Assembly: GCF_005280735.1 (NCBI RefSeq)
Contig: NZ_CP040078.1
Span: 2,790,001-2,854,000 of the forward strand
Length of the DNA: 64,000 nucleotides
Direction: 5' to 3'
Origin: Trinickia violacea
GTDB taxonomy: Bacteria > Pseudomonadota > Gammaproteobacteria > Burkholderiales > Burkholderiaceae
Each line of letters starts with the position of its first letter. Position 1 is the first letter of the stretch. A program made the translations under genes and the position numbers. This document shows, piece by piece, positions 8,597 through 18,027 of this stretch. Under the pieces are notes generated by a model. That model was not told where the DNA came from. It saw nothing but the letters and a program-made list of their open reading frames with translations, and ran no database searches.

Positions 8597-8658
8597 GACG
8601 CTCGCCAATCCGGCGCCCAGCGATTGCGATTCCGGAGGGGTCCCATTCCCCCATTTTG

Positions 8659-8687
8659 CCCGCCAGTTTCATCGGCGGGTTTTTTTT
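8659..8687 (+). terminator. Intrinsic terminator after the second GlxA-type regulator
   Basis: A CCCGCC / GGCGGG stem with a 9-nt loop is followed directly by eight T. It lies about 60 bp past the stop codon and should end the regulator transcript before ugd. Confidence 0.85.
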
Positions 8688-8925
8688 ATAAATTTTAGAA
8701 ATACGTTTATGCGAACTTTCTTGTTTTTTTCGGACATCGCCATTCGCGGCCATCAAGGCGGATTTGGCGAAAAATGAAAATATCTGGTCCCCTTTCGCCA
8801 CCCTGCCCTAAAGCCGAATTCTTTCGGTAAAGATGCGTGCTCGTGGGTCTCTAACTCGTATTCACGAGCAATAGGCATGCAGCGTCGCGCTGCTTCTCGC
8901 TATCCATTTTTTGCACCTCGGACAC
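8688..8925 (+). promoter_or_regulatory. AT-rich promoter/leader region of ugd
   Basis: The 240 bp between the terminator and the ugd start are AT-rich in the first half. They hold an inverted repeat GGCGAAA (8766) / TTTCGCC (8793) and a possible leader hairpin GCTCGTG (8839) / CACGAGC (8863). These are candidate regulatory elements; no clear -35/-10 pair can be fixed by eye. Confidence 0.4.
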
Positions 8926-10323
8926 ATGAAAGTCACCATTGTCGGAACAGGCTATGTCGGGCTCGTCACCGGAGCATGCTTGGCGGAATTAGGCAACGAT
9001 GTGTTGTGTCTCGATGTCGACTCGGTCAAGATCGATCAGCTCAACAACGGCGTCGTACCGATCTACGAGCCTGGCTTGTCGGATGTGATCGAACGCAACC
9101 GCGAGGCTGGACGTCTTCGCTTTTCCACCGACATTCCGGAAGCCGTGGCGCACGGCGATATTCAGTTCATTGCCGTCGGCACGCCGCCCGATGAAGACGG
9201 TTCAGCCGATCTGCAGTATGTGCTCGCCGCCGCGCGCGGCATCGCACGGCATATGAACACGTTCACGGTAATCGTGAACAAATCGACTGTGCCCGTCGGC
9301 ACCGCGGACAAAGTTCGCGACATCGTCATGCGCGAACTGGCCGTTCGCGGTGTCGAATCCCAATTCACTGTCGTCTCCAACCCCGAGTTCCTCAAAGAGG
9401 GGGCCGCGGTCGAAGACTTCTTGCGCCCGGACCGCATCGTGATCGGCTGCGACCTCGATGTGCCCGGCCTGCGCGCGAAAAGCCTACTAGAGCAGCTCTA
9501 CGCCCCGTTCAATCGCAACCATCAACGCACGCTATTTATGGATGTGCGCTCGGCCGAGTTCACCAAATATGCCGCCAATGCGATGCTGGCGACACGCATT
9601 TCGTTCATCAACGAACTGGCCAACCTGGCGGATCGCGTTGGCGCCGATATCGAGCAGGTGCGCCAGGGCATCGGGTCCGATCCGCGCATCGGCTACAGTT
9701 TTCTATACGCAGGGTGTGGTTACGGCGGCTCATGCTTTCCGAAGGACGTGCGTGCGCTGATGCACACGGCCGGCGAGCAAGGCATGGAGTTGAACATTCT
9801 CGCCTCGGCGGAGTTCGTCAACGAGCAACAGAAGATGGTGCTATTCGACAAAATCCGGCATCACTTCGATCACTCGCTGGAAGGCAAGCATTTTGCTGTC
9901 TGGGGACTCGCTTTCAAGCCCAATACGGACGATATGCGGCAGGCAACCAGTAGAGCGCTGATTGCCGAATTGTTGCGCGCAAGGGCGACAGTGAGCGTCT
10001 ACGACCCTGTGGCGCTTGACGAAGCGCGTCGTACACTCGCCGATGATCTCGATCCTGATAGCTACGAGGGCATTCGATTCTCCAGGGATAGAGACGCTAC
10101 CTTGCAAGGCGCCGATGCCCTCGTGATCCTCACCGAGTGGAAGGAATTCAAGAGCCCGGACTTCGCGCACATGAAGGCGACCTTAAAGAACACCGTCGTG
10201 TTCGATGGCCGGAATCTGTATGACCCGGTGTCGATGAAAAAGGAGGGGTGGACGTACTACACGATCGGGCGAGACGCGGCAAAGGATGGGATTGGAGGAG
10301 GAAACGGGCCGTTCCTCCCATAG
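8926..10323 (+). CDS. ugd: UDP-glucose 6-dehydrogenase
   Basis: The enzyme oxidises UDP-glucose to UDP-glucuronate with two NAD+, providing an acidic sugar for EPS. The 465-residue protein begins MKVTIVGTGYVGLVTGACLA with the Rossmann GxGYVG motif. It has the conserved VGTPPDEDG, the KSTVPVGTADKV loop, NPEFLKEGAAVEDFLRPDRI and the catalytic cysteine in GCGYGGSCFPKDVRAL, with a C-terminal WGLAFKPNTDDMR. The ATG at 8926 fits the family start better than an in-frame codon five residues upstream. The product of galU is its substrate, so the IS insertion in galU bears directly on this step unless another galU exists. Confidence 0.95.
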   Translation: MKVTIVGTGYVGLVTGACLAELGNDVLCLDVDSVKIDQLNNGVVPIYEPGLSDVIERNREAGRLRFSTDIPEAVAHGDIQFIAVGTPPDEDGSADLQYVLAAARGIARHMNTFTVIVNKSTVPVGTADKVRDIVMRELAVRGVESQFTVVSNPEFLKEGAAVEDFLRPDRIVIGCDLDVPGLRAKSLLEQLYAPFNRNHQRTLFMDVRSAEFTKYAANAMLATRISFINELANLADRVGADIEQVRQGIGSDPRIGYSFLYAGCGYGGSCFPKDVRALMHTAGEQGMELNILASAEFVNEQQKMVLFDKIRHHFDHSLEGKHFAVWGLAFKPNTDDMRQATSRALIAELLRARATVSVYDPVALDEARRTLADDLDPDSYEGIRFSRDRDATLQGADALVILTEWKEFKSPDFAHMKATLKNTVVFDGRNLYDPVSMKKEGWTYYTIGRDAAKDGIGGGNGPFLP

Positions 10324-10409
10324 TGGATTGCAGTGGATGAAGCAGCATCTGACTCCGCACTTGTTTCGCGAATCTTCTAGCCGAGGTAGTCGCGAGAGTC
10401 CGATACTTT

Positions 10410-10454
10410 GCGTGCGAGGCGTGCTAACGTTTCAAGTGAGGCTGTCTCGCACGC
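10410..10454. repeat. Hairpin downstream of ugd
   Basis: GCGTGCGAG at 10410 pairs with CTCGCACGC at 10446 across a 27-nt loop. A second stem, AGGGGCT (10532) / AGCCCCT (10554), lies further right. Neither is followed by a T-run, so terminator function between the convergent ugd and glycosyltransferase genes is only possible. Confidence 0.35.
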
Positions 10455-10565
10455 CTCGGGCGAACCCGCCGCGAAACTCGTTCTCCCGATCGTTGCGAGC
10501 GGTCGCACCCGTTGCCAAGCGACCTCGAATTAGGGGCTTCCCCCAAAGGTGGCAGCCCCTCATCG

Positions 10566-11741
10566 CTAAATTTCAAGCAACATGCGCTCGAACTCTCCAA
10601 CCTGCCGATCAGGAGAAAAGTACGCTCGGCGCTCAACACATCGCGCCGAAACATGGTCGTAAAAACTCGAATCCACGGCCAATCGATGAATGATCGCCCC
10701 AAGGGACGCCACATCTCCGCGCCCCACGACCAGTTCCTTTAAATCTCCAAATACCTCCGGAAGCCCGCCGGATGCAAACGCAACAGTCGGCTTTGAAAAC
10801 TCCCATGGCTCAAATGCGACATTTCCAAACGGCTCATCCCACATCGAAGTCACCACGACAACATCGACCAAAGAATAAAAATCTTCCGGTTCGATGAAAC
10901 CGAAATACTTAATCCTAAATCCACCAAATTCTTCTGTTAACTTCTTCAAAACACCGTCTGGATCGCGCCCAGCAACATATATCTCCACATCGCTTAGCCC
11001 AGACGCTTTTACCGCCTCAAAGCATTCTCGCACCCCCTTCTCCGCCTCAATGCGGCCAATAAATCCAACAATGAACGTGCCATCGCGTTTTGAGACATTA
11101 CCCGCATTCCTCATCGGTGGCCTGGAATTATGAATTACCGACGCCTTTGAACCCATAAAGCAATTATTTTCGATATGTCGATTCAAGGCGAAATTACTGA
11201 CTCCAACCACACTCGTCACAAAGCGCGACAGCTTCCCTTTTGGAAAAGAGGCAACCGCACATGATCGGCAAACGCCCGAACAAGCCCGCCCATTCTTGAA
11301 CATCGTGGAAGACGGACAAATCATCCAGTAATCGTGAATGACATGAACTATCGGGATCCCATGAAGCTTCGCAGCAAGCCAGATCGCCGGCCCAATGCCC
11401 TTGATGTTGTGCGTGCACAGCACATCGAATTTTCGCCCGCGAAAATATAAAATTGCAGCAATAAATACAAAAGGATTAAATATATCCACAATTGAAAAAA
11501 CAGTCTTCCTTATCCAGCTACGGGCCCCACGATAAAATTGATTGTATATATTGAAATTTGGTAGCGCGAGTACATCAACACCCTTCCAATCGTAAACGAC
11601 TCTGGAGTGGGTATCGGAAAGAGATAAAACCGAAACCTTATGTCCCCTTTCCTTCAGACCTCCAGCCAGGTAGCTGACAGTGAGCTCAGCGCCCCCAACC
11701 ACCGACGGGGGAAATCGATTGGAGCACAAACAGATATTCAT
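10566..11741 (-). CDS. Glycosyltransferase, GT4-type
   Basis: The 391-residue protein has a complete GT-B layout. The N-terminus reads CSNRFPPSVVGGAELTVSYL, with the glycine-rich acceptor-side loop. The C-terminal donor domain has FIVGFIGRIEAEKGVRECFE and the E-x7-E motif in EPFGNVAFEPWEFSKPTVAF, followed by SGGLPE. A DYWMICPSS segment and a cluster of cysteines (CSGVCRSC) recall metal-free GT4 enzymes of O-antigen loci. It is the last gene of a minus-strand run and its start overlaps the wzx stop by 4 nt (ATGA), so the two are translationally coupled. Donor and linkage cannot be read from sequence. Confidence 0.85.
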   Translation of the reverse strand: MNICLCSNRFPPSVVGGAELTVSYLAGGLKERGHKVSVLSLSDTHSRVVYDWKGVDVLALPNFNIYNQFYRGARSWIRKTVFSIVDIFNPFVFIAAILYFRGRKFDVLCTHNIKGIGPAIWLAAKLHGIPIVHVIHDYWMICPSSTMFKNGRACSGVCRSCAVASFPKGKLSRFVTSVVGVSNFALNRHIENNCFMGSKASVIHNSRPPMRNAGNVSKRDGTFIVGFIGRIEAEKGVRECFEAVKASGLSDVEIYVAGRDPDGVLKKLTEEFGGFRIKYFGFIEPEDFYSLVDVVVVTSMWDEPFGNVAFEPWEFSKPTVAFASGGLPEVFGDLKELVVGRGDVASLGAIIHRLAVDSSFYDHVSARCVERRAYFSPDRQVGEFERMLLEI

Positions 11742-12988
11742 TTTTTCACCGCGCGCGAGTGTGTTTTAACGATCAGTACCAACCAGAATAATGCGAGCGA
11801 TGCAGCACTCCCGATAGAAGGCGAATATTGAATGTAGGAACGAGGGAACAGAAATGGTGAAACAACGATGGCCATCACAGTAAGAATTTGCTTGATAAGC
11901 AACATGCGGTATTGCTTAGCCGCAAACAGCCAAGCGCTGAACCCTGAATCGGCAAACACGACTACCGAACAGAACATTGCGACATTTAATATGGAAATTC
12001 CCGATTCAAACGCATGTCCGTATATCGCCAAAAAAACATACCGCCCGATAAAGAAATTTCCAATGCTGCCGGCCACCGCCAACGCCGCCAAATACGTACC
12101 GAGCATCAGCGCACCCCGTCGGATTTCCGCACCGGACCGCATCCCAAACACGAGTTTCGGGGCGAGCGCCAACGCCAACGTTGCGCCCATCATGTTCCAC
12201 TGTTCGACAAGAGAGGCCGCCGCCGCATAGACGCCTAATTCCGCCTTCGATATTAGTGAACCTAGCAAGATTCGATCGATACGCAGCAAAAAGATGCCGG
12301 CAGCGATGGCCGGCCAGAGCTTAAGCCCTCTCGCAATCAAAATACGCTTGACGGCGTCCGAGTTGCGCAGATGCCGCGGCTCTGCAATAGCAAGCGCCCG
12401 ATAGCGAAAAAATGGCGCCGCCGCCGCGACACATGCTTCGATTGGCCACGCGATCGACGCAACGGCCGCCCCCAGAGACGCATGCGCCGCCAGATACAGC
12501 CAAATTACGCGCGCGCTGCTCGCATATGCCTTCGCCCTGGTTACGATCCACGGCCGCGAGTCGACATAGGCCATCAGCGCCCCAAGGGAAATGGGCTCGG
12601 CGAACATGGCGAGGCCCGCGATCAAAGTAAGCTCGAGGCTGTGGGGACGTATGATCAGCAGCACGATTCCGGAAAAAATAACAAATACCAGGACCGTGAC
12701 GGAAAGCCTCAGCCGGAACGCGGAATAGAAAACCAAATGCCGCAAAAGCGTATGCCTACCCAGAATGGGGCTCACAGACTGGGCGCTGAAGATCAACGCC
12801 GCACTTCCGACGATATACGCCAAAGATAGCGCGTATTGCAATTCACCAAACAATGCTGCTCCATACATTCGAGCAAATAAATAATTACTCGCGAATGCAG
12901 CCAACATTGCCACGATTTTTTCCGTCGCCACCCCCGACATTGACGAAACGGCTAAGCGCGCGATATTCCTCACGCTCGCACCCGCCAT
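11738..12988 (-). CDS. Wzx-type lipid-linked oligosaccharide flippase
   Basis: The 416-residue protein is almost entirely hydrophobic, with about 12 predicted membrane segments. It starts ARLAVSSMSGVATEKIVAML and ASNYLFARMYGAALFGELQY, typical of the polysaccharide transport (PST/MOP) family. Such proteins move undecaprenyl-linked repeat units across the inner membrane. It overlaps wzy by 19 nt upstream and the glycosyltransferase by 4 nt downstream, so it is part of one operon. Composition is AT-richer than the surrounding chromosome, as is usual for these genes. Substrate specificity is unknown. Confidence 0.82.
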   Translation of the reverse strand: MAGASVRNIARLAVSSMSGVATEKIVAMLAAFASNYLFARMYGAALFGELQYALSLAYIVGSAALIFSAQSVSPILGRHTLLRHLVFYSAFRLRLSVTVLVFVIFSGIVLLIIRPHSLELTLIAGLAMFAEPISLGALMAYVDSRPWIVTRAKAYASSARVIWLYLAAHASLGAAVASIAWPIEACVAAAAPFFRYRALAIAEPRHLRNSDAVKRILIARGLKLWPAIAAGIFLLRIDRILLGSLISKAELGVYAAAASLVEQWNMMGATLALALAPKLVFGMRSGAEIRRGALMLGTYLAALAVAGSIGNFFIGRYVFLAIYGHAFESGISILNVAMFCSVVVFADSGFSAWLFAAKQYRMLLIKQILTVMAIVVSPFLFPRSYIQYSPSIGSAASLALFWLVLIVKTHSRAVKK

Positions 12989-14409
12989 CCGACTTTACCC
13001 CGTTCGGCGCCTGATTCGAACAAGAAACACCAAACAACCGTCAAAGTCACAAAAAACAGCATTCTTATTCCAAAAATATTCCAATATTCGCCCTGCTGCA
13101 TGCCGAACGCAGCATAGTAAGACACCTTCGTCACAAACCAAAGCCCAACGACACCTCCGCGAATAATAAATCTGATTTGCCAACCACACAAAATCCCTAA
13201 TAAATATCCTGTGAAAAAGACAAAAATTGCACCGCCCAGCATTCCGAACCAAAAAACCGGAACGGCCATTTGCCCCATCGTGAAGGTGACATTATCCGTA
13301 ACGTATGCATCCATCACGCTTGGCAAACCATAAGCGACCATTAAGTCGCGCAGGCCGCTAAGGTGCGTGTAGTCGTCAAATGACGGAGATGACCAGTTAA
13401 TCAAGGAGCCGAGGAAGCGGGCAAACGCGTGTATTCCGCCGAGTGCAGGCGCCGATAAAAAACCGGAATCGCCATCCACGACGTACCAAGCCTGCCCTTG
13501 CAGCAGGAATCTGACCAGAACCATTTCATCAACATCAAATCCTTGAGCTTGGTAGGCGTAATACACCGAGACCCCGCCAACGAGAAGCGCCACCAAAGCG
13601 CCGAAGCCAAGATAGCGGAGAACGGGCTTTTGTTCGATCACGTTGATCGCTACGACCGGTGTTAAAACACTCAAACAGTATTGCAGGGTAGCCATAAACT
13701 GTTCGCCGTGAAGCACGCTAAGTAGCGCCCCCACTGCAGCCAGCACTACGGCAAGCCAGCGCTGCCACCCTTTCCCCGCCGCGATCAAAATGCCCAAAAA
13801 AATAGCCATGAACATTCTGTTGTTGAGAAAGGTCGAGAACAGTAACCCTCCCAAGCTCGAGCTATCGTTACGCAAAGCATAACGATTTACCCCTTGCAAG
13901 AACGCAAACCCCTCGAGCGCTCCCGCTCCCACCCCAGCAACGACAATCAGGCACACCAACGCGATTCCTGAATACAGGTTTTTCCGGCTCGCAATTGCGG
14001 CTGGGTATACCAAGCCGCGGCTTTTCTTTTCGTCAAATGTTCTATCGAAGCCAAGAAACGCGGCCGCGACAAATACTATATAAAACAACAGCAACCGGCT
14101 AAACGCACCATCCGGCTCGCCTAAAACACCCGTTTCTGTCAGCAGCCCCCCAGCCTCTGTGCCAATCCCCGCAATGAACGCCGTCAGCGCCAGCATCAAT
14201 AGATACAGAATTGATATTGCGAAAACCGGGCGAACAATAAGAAGAACGATGGTCGCCGCCGTCGCGAGAATAAATGTGACCGGCGCACTAAATTCGTTGA
14301 AATTGGTGTACGGAAGGAAGCTATTGACGAGTACCAGTAAAATCAAAATTATGGCTGTCCATAATTTCACCGCCTTCGCATCACCGCTCTCCGGCTTCAT
14401 TTTTCTCAT
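12970..14409 (-). CDS. Wzy-type EPS polymerase (O-antigen polymerase-like)
   Basis: The 479-residue protein has about 11-12 membrane segments (for example TAIILILLVLVNSFLPY and FAISILYLLMLALTAFIAGI) and one large soluble loop around residues 290-360. Wzy proteins are poorly conserved; the call rests on topology, size and position next to wzx in an operon with glycosyltransferases. It would polymerise flipped repeat units in the periplasm, with chain length set by the Wzc-like protein. The start is the ATG at 14409. It is AT-rich relative to flanking DNA. Confidence 0.72.
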   Translation of the reverse strand: MRKMKPESGDAKAVKLWTAIILILLVLVNSFLPYTNFNEFSAPVTFILATAATIVLLIVRPVFAISILYLLMLALTAFIAGIGTEAGGLLTETGVLGEPDGAFSRLLLFYIVFVAAAFLGFDRTFDEKKSRGLVYPAAIASRKNLYSGIALVCLIVVAGVGAGALEGFAFLQGVNRYALRNDSSSLGGLLFSTFLNNRMFMAIFLGILIAAGKGWQRWLAVVLAAVGALLSVLHGEQFMATLQYCLSVLTPVVAINVIEQKPVLRYLGFGALVALLVGGVSVYYAYQAQGFDVDEMVLVRFLLQGQAWYVVDGDSGFLSAPALGGIHAFARFLGSLINWSSPSFDDYTHLSGLRDLMVAYGLPSVMDAYVTDNVTFTMGQMAVPVFWFGMLGGAIFVFFTGYLLGILCGWQIRFIIRGGVVGLWFVTKVSYYAAFGMQQGEYWNIFGIRMLFFVTLTVVWCFLFESGAERGKVGWRVRA

Positions 14410-14429
14410 ATATCAACGATAATAAAAAA

Positions 14430-15569
14430 TCAGCCCGGCAACCGCGCATCTTTTCGGGCACTACCGAAGAAATTTGCGAAGGTTTGATTTAGCTTTTCCC
14501 CTACGACCTCGATCGAAAATCGCTTGGCGTTCTCTTGTCCCGATACCACGAGCGCCGCGGTGAGCTCCTCGTCAGATATCAATCGCGCGAGCGCGTCGGC
14601 CCATGCCCCGCCATCCCACGGTTGATCGATCGACATGAATGTCTCCCCCATGTTATCCCGGTACACCGGCAGTCCGGAGGCCACCACCGGCAACCCGGCA
14701 ATTTGGGCTTCGATCACCGTTCTGCCAAATCCCTCATGTAAGCTGGGAGAAGCGTAAGCATCAGAGGCCAGATAAAATCTCTTCAAATCGTCGTCGTCGA
14801 CCTTGTCAAAAAAATATGCATCGACTCCGGAGTTTCTCGAGAAATCCTTGCAAATTTTCCTATTCTCCGCATTGATCGGCTCCCCAACTCGAATTAGGGA
14901 GATCTCCCTCAGCGTGTTTAATCTCGACACTCCGTCGAAAAGTGCAAAGTTGTTCTTCCGTCCTTCGTCGGATCCGACATTCAATATTACAAACTTATTT
15001 CCCAGATCCAATCCGAATTTATTCTTCAGAAACTCTCTCGCGAGATACTTCCCCAACCCACTTGAATCATCGAAATATCGATTATCAAAAGGGCATGGAA
15101 CTACCCGTAACGTATCCGCCTGGACGTTCGTATAACTGACCAGATCGCGTGCTGTCGCCTCAGAAGGGACCAGCACCAAATTCGCATACGAAACGATATG
15201 TTGCAGCAAGCGCAGATAAATTGATTTTATATATTCCACTATGCCATCAACCTTATTTCGCACTGCAACATGATGAAAAATAAGACAAGCTTTGCCACCA
15301 GCAATACGGATAAATGGGATTAAGTGGCACATATCCTCCTGATAGATCACCACTAGGTCGGAGGTGCATGCAGCCCTTATCGCCAAAAATGGATAAACGA
15401 GAAATTGCCATAAGTAACGCTTAATCGACCGTGCGTTTGCTGGAATGCTGATCTCATCAACGGTGACCCTTTCGAAACCCTTCAAGGAACGAATGAGCAG
15501 CGCACTATGCTGCCCGACGCCGTTCCATGAACTCGAGCGCGGCCCTAAGAACCATGCGATTTTCATCAT
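14430..15569 (-). CDS. Glycosyltransferase, GT4-type
   Basis: The 379-residue protein begins MMKIAWFLGPRSSSWNGVGQ, with a GVGQH acceptor loop. The donor domain has VILNVGSDEGRKNNFALFDG and the signature SPSLHEGFGRTVIEAQIAGL, then PVVASGLPVYRDNMG. These are GT4-family landmarks. A ribosome site AGAAAGGGAA lies before two adjacent ATG codons; either may be used. It is 20 bp upstream of wzy and part of the same minus-strand run. Donor sugar unknown; with ManC and Ugd encoded nearby, GDP-mannose, UDP-glucose and UDP-glucuronate are candidates. Confidence 0.83.
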   Translation of the reverse strand: MMKIAWFLGPRSSSWNGVGQHSALLIRSLKGFERVTVDEISIPANARSIKRYLWQFLVYPFLAIRAACTSDLVVIYQEDMCHLIPFIRIAGGKACLIFHHVAVRNKVDGIVEYIKSIYLRLLQHIVSYANLVLVPSEATARDLVSYTNVQADTLRVVPCPFDNRYFDDSSGLGKYLAREFLKNKFGLDLGNKFVILNVGSDEGRKNNFALFDGVSRLNTLREISLIRVGEPINAENRKICKDFSRNSGVDAYFFDKVDDDDLKRFYLASDAYASPSLHEGFGRTVIEAQIAGLPVVASGLPVYRDNMGETFMSIDQPWDGGAWADALARLISDEELTAALVVSGQENAKRFSIEVVGEKLNQTFANFFGSARKDARLPG

Positions 15570-15585
15570 TTCCCTTTCTGCCTAA

Positions 15586-15609
15586 GTCGTTTTCCGCTCC
15601 GAAAACGAC
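15586..15609. repeat. Hairpin in the leader of the glycosyltransferase gene
   Basis: GTCGTTTTC pairs perfectly with GAAAACGAC across a 6-nt loop, 17-40 bp upstream of the glycosyltransferase start and about 85 bp past the BY-kinase stop. There is no following U-run. It may modulate read-through or translation within the operon. Confidence 0.4.
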
Positions 15610-15693
15610 GTTCTAGGATCTTGTCGGAATGCCGCAGGTAACAAATAACTGCAGCATCGACATGGCGAAAATATGATCGATGATGTCGCCGGT

Positions 15694-17931
15694 TTATCTG
15701 TCCACAGCCCCATAGCGATACGCACCGCCATAGTATTGGTACCGGTACAGATATCCATAGCGCATTGTGGACGGCGAGAAGCCATTAAATACAAGGCCAT
15801 CCACATTGCAACCGATCTTCGCCAGGTTAGAAAGCGACTCGACAACCTCGGGATAGCTCACCTTGTTTTGACGCACGACCAAGGCCGTGGCATCGGCGTG
15901 CTTAGAGAGCAACGCCGCGTCCGGCACCGGCAGTACCGGCGGAGAGTCGATCACAACCACGTCGTACTCTTGACGAGCGATACGGATCAACTCCTCCAGC
16001 GCGCCGTTCCCAAAGAGCTCGGCAGCCTTGTTCGTTCTCTTTCCGACAGGCAGAACATCCATATTTTTGAACAGCGTCTTCACACTGCTTTTGAGATCGG
16101 CAGCTCCTTGCAGTACGCCAACTACGCCGGCACCGTTTCCGACGTCCACATATCGGTGAACAGTCGATTTCCGCAAATCAGCATCAAGCAAAAGTGTTTT
16201 CATCCCCTTTTCCGCGAGCAGGTAAGCAATGTTCGCGGAGGTCAAAGACTTGCCTTGCCCTGGAACTGCCGAGGTCACCAGGATCACCTTGCCGTCTTTC
16301 TTCTCCGCCAAGGCAAATTGCAAAGCAAGAACCAGGCTTCGCATGGATTGCACCAATGGCACATCACTCATCTGTTTGCTGATCAAGAATGGCGACTCGC
16401 CCTCTCCCTTCGCTAACTGTTCCTGCGAAATCGGAAGAATACCGAGCGTTTGACTTCCCGTTACGGCTTCGAGACGCTTCGGGTCGCGAACGCGAGCCGA
16501 TACGACGGCAACGGCCTGCGCGGCTGCAAATCCGAAGATGAGCCCCAAAATTCCCCCAACGGCGACCATCAATACTTTGTTAGGGCTTACCGGCTTGTCC
16601 GACACAATTGCGTAGTCCACGATCGAGGCGTTACCGATCGTTCCCGCCTTTGCAATCTGCAACTGCTGTGCGTTGTTAAGCAAACCGACGTACAACTGGT
16701 TGTTGACTTCCACGTCTCGCGCAAGACGCAGGTATTGCTGCTGGGTAAGCGGAAGCTCGCGTATTTGCGAGTTCAAGCGCGACGACGACTGCTCGATTTC
16801 CCCAAGCTGTGCATCGGCTGCACGCAACAGCGGATTGTCAGCCCGGTACTTCGTTGCCAGCTGACTCTTGTTCATCTGCGCTTCCAATTTCGACTTCTCG
16901 ATCGTCGCCGACTCGTCCAAAAGCAGCTTGATCTCACCGCCTATGTCAATGCTGCCCTGCCGGTTTCTGAAAGCATTGAGCGCCGCCTCAGCACTCTGCA
17001 ACCGATCCTTCACAACGGGCAGTTGCTGTTCCAGAAACTCGAGGCTTCTCTCGGATTCCTCCGAGCGTCGTTTGACGTTCTGTGCAAGATATGCGTCAGC
17101 AATCGCATTCAACAGCCGCGACGCGTAGATTGGATTGTCGTCTTCATATGTCAATTTGATCACGCTCGACTGCCGCTTTGTCTCAACAGCAGTCAACTCC
17201 TTCAAGATCCGTTCGATACGGTCTTGCATGGAATGTCGAACGAGCCGAAATCTCGTTCCAGGCCGCGCCAGAATCTTGTCGAACTGCGCCCGGTAGCCGT
17301 TGCCGACTGCGAGCTGCCCGACCACGCCCTTAAGCAGCTCATCCCCGTCTTTGTCCTTAAGGACCCAGTGCTCATTGCCCGTGTAGTCCAACTCCAGGCG
17401 CTTCCCCTGCATCCGATACGGCACATCAAAGGTTTTGACGAGAACGATCTCCCCACCCCACGCCCACGAATCGATTCCAAACGGTGCATCCACGAGCCCG
17501 TTCTCCCTTCGCGGCAAAATGGTTCCCAGCCACCGGCCGATCAAAGGAAAGGTATTGATGACGGAAACGGTCGTTTGGGCACCGGTAGCCTCAATCGCCT
17601 CGCTCAACACCGACCGCGACCGTACGATCTCGATCTCGCCGAGAACTGGCGAATTTTCGATATCAAGCGCCTTGGCAACCGAAGACAACGAACCGAGTGC
17701 GCTGCCCTTCTTCTCCTCCACTTGAATAGTGGCATCGACCGAGTAAATAGGCGTTGCTATGAATACATACGCCGTCGTACATAGCAATATGACTCCAAAC
17801 ACCCATAAGAAAACAGATCGGTATGCGACGAGATTCTCAAGTAGATCAATCGGTGACAACCCCATCGAATCACTCTCAGCAACATCAACTCGATTCTTCT
17901 GAGAATTTACGGGGAAATATCCAGTAGCCAT
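15694..17931 (-). CDS. wzc: Wzc-like polysaccharide co-polymerase and BY-type tyrosine kinase
   Basis: The 745-residue inner-membrane protein sets chain length and is an autokinase. A Wzz domain with a first membrane segment (FLWVFGVILLCTTAYVFIA) opens the protein. A long periplasmic coiled-coil region follows (about 270-410), then a second membrane segment (VLMVAVGGILGLIFGFAAAQ). The cytoplasmic kinase has Walker A in VTSAVPGQGKSLTSANIAYL, Walker A' in LLLDADLRK and Walker B in VVIDSPPVLPV. The C-terminus is a tyrosine cluster (RYGYLYRYQYYGGAYRYG) that is the usual autophosphorylation tail. The ATG at 17931 is chosen over an in-frame TTG four codons earlier. The cognate phosphatase is encoded just upstream. 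Confidence 0.93.
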   Translation of the reverse strand: MATGYFPVNSQKNRVDVAESDSMGLSPIDLLENLVAYRSVFLWVFGVILLCTTAYVFIATPIYSVDATIQVEEKKGSALGSLSSVAKALDIENSPVLGEIEIVRSRSVLSEAIEATGAQTTVSVINTFPLIGRWLGTILPRRENGLVDAPFGIDSWAWGGEIVLVKTFDVPYRMQGKRLELDYTGNEHWVLKDKDGDELLKGVVGQLAVGNGYRAQFDKILARPGTRFRLVRHSMQDRIERILKELTAVETKRQSSVIKLTYEDDNPIYASRLLNAIADAYLAQNVKRRSEESERSLEFLEQQLPVVKDRLQSAEAALNAFRNRQGSIDIGGEIKLLLDESATIEKSKLEAQMNKSQLATKYRADNPLLRAADAQLGEIEQSSSRLNSQIRELPLTQQQYLRLARDVEVNNQLYVGLLNNAQQLQIAKAGTIGNASIVDYAIVSDKPVSPNKVLMVAVGGILGLIFGFAAAQAVAVVSARVRDPKRLEAVTGSQTLGILPISQEQLAKGEGESPFLISKQMSDVPLVQSMRSLVLALQFALAEKKDGKVILVTSAVPGQGKSLTSANIAYLLAEKGMKTLLLDADLRKSTVHRYVDVGNGAGVVGVLQGAADLKSSVKTLFKNMDVLPVGKRTNKAAELFGNGALEELIRIARQEYDVVVIDSPPVLPVPDAALLSKHADATALVVRQNKVSYPEVVESLSNLAKIGCNVDGLVFNGFSPSTMRYGYLYRYQYYGGAYRYGAVDR

Positions 17932-18027
17932 GCCTGATCTCAATTAATAAAACATGCGTTTTTTAATATGCACTATCACGACCGTGCTAAGCCGACAGCA
18001 TCGTGCCCAACGCTGTGCACTCGCTTT

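Noticed and set aside
16450..17784. Plus-strand open frame opposite the BY-kinase gene
   Set aside because: Shadow frame of the kinase gene with no recognisable domain.
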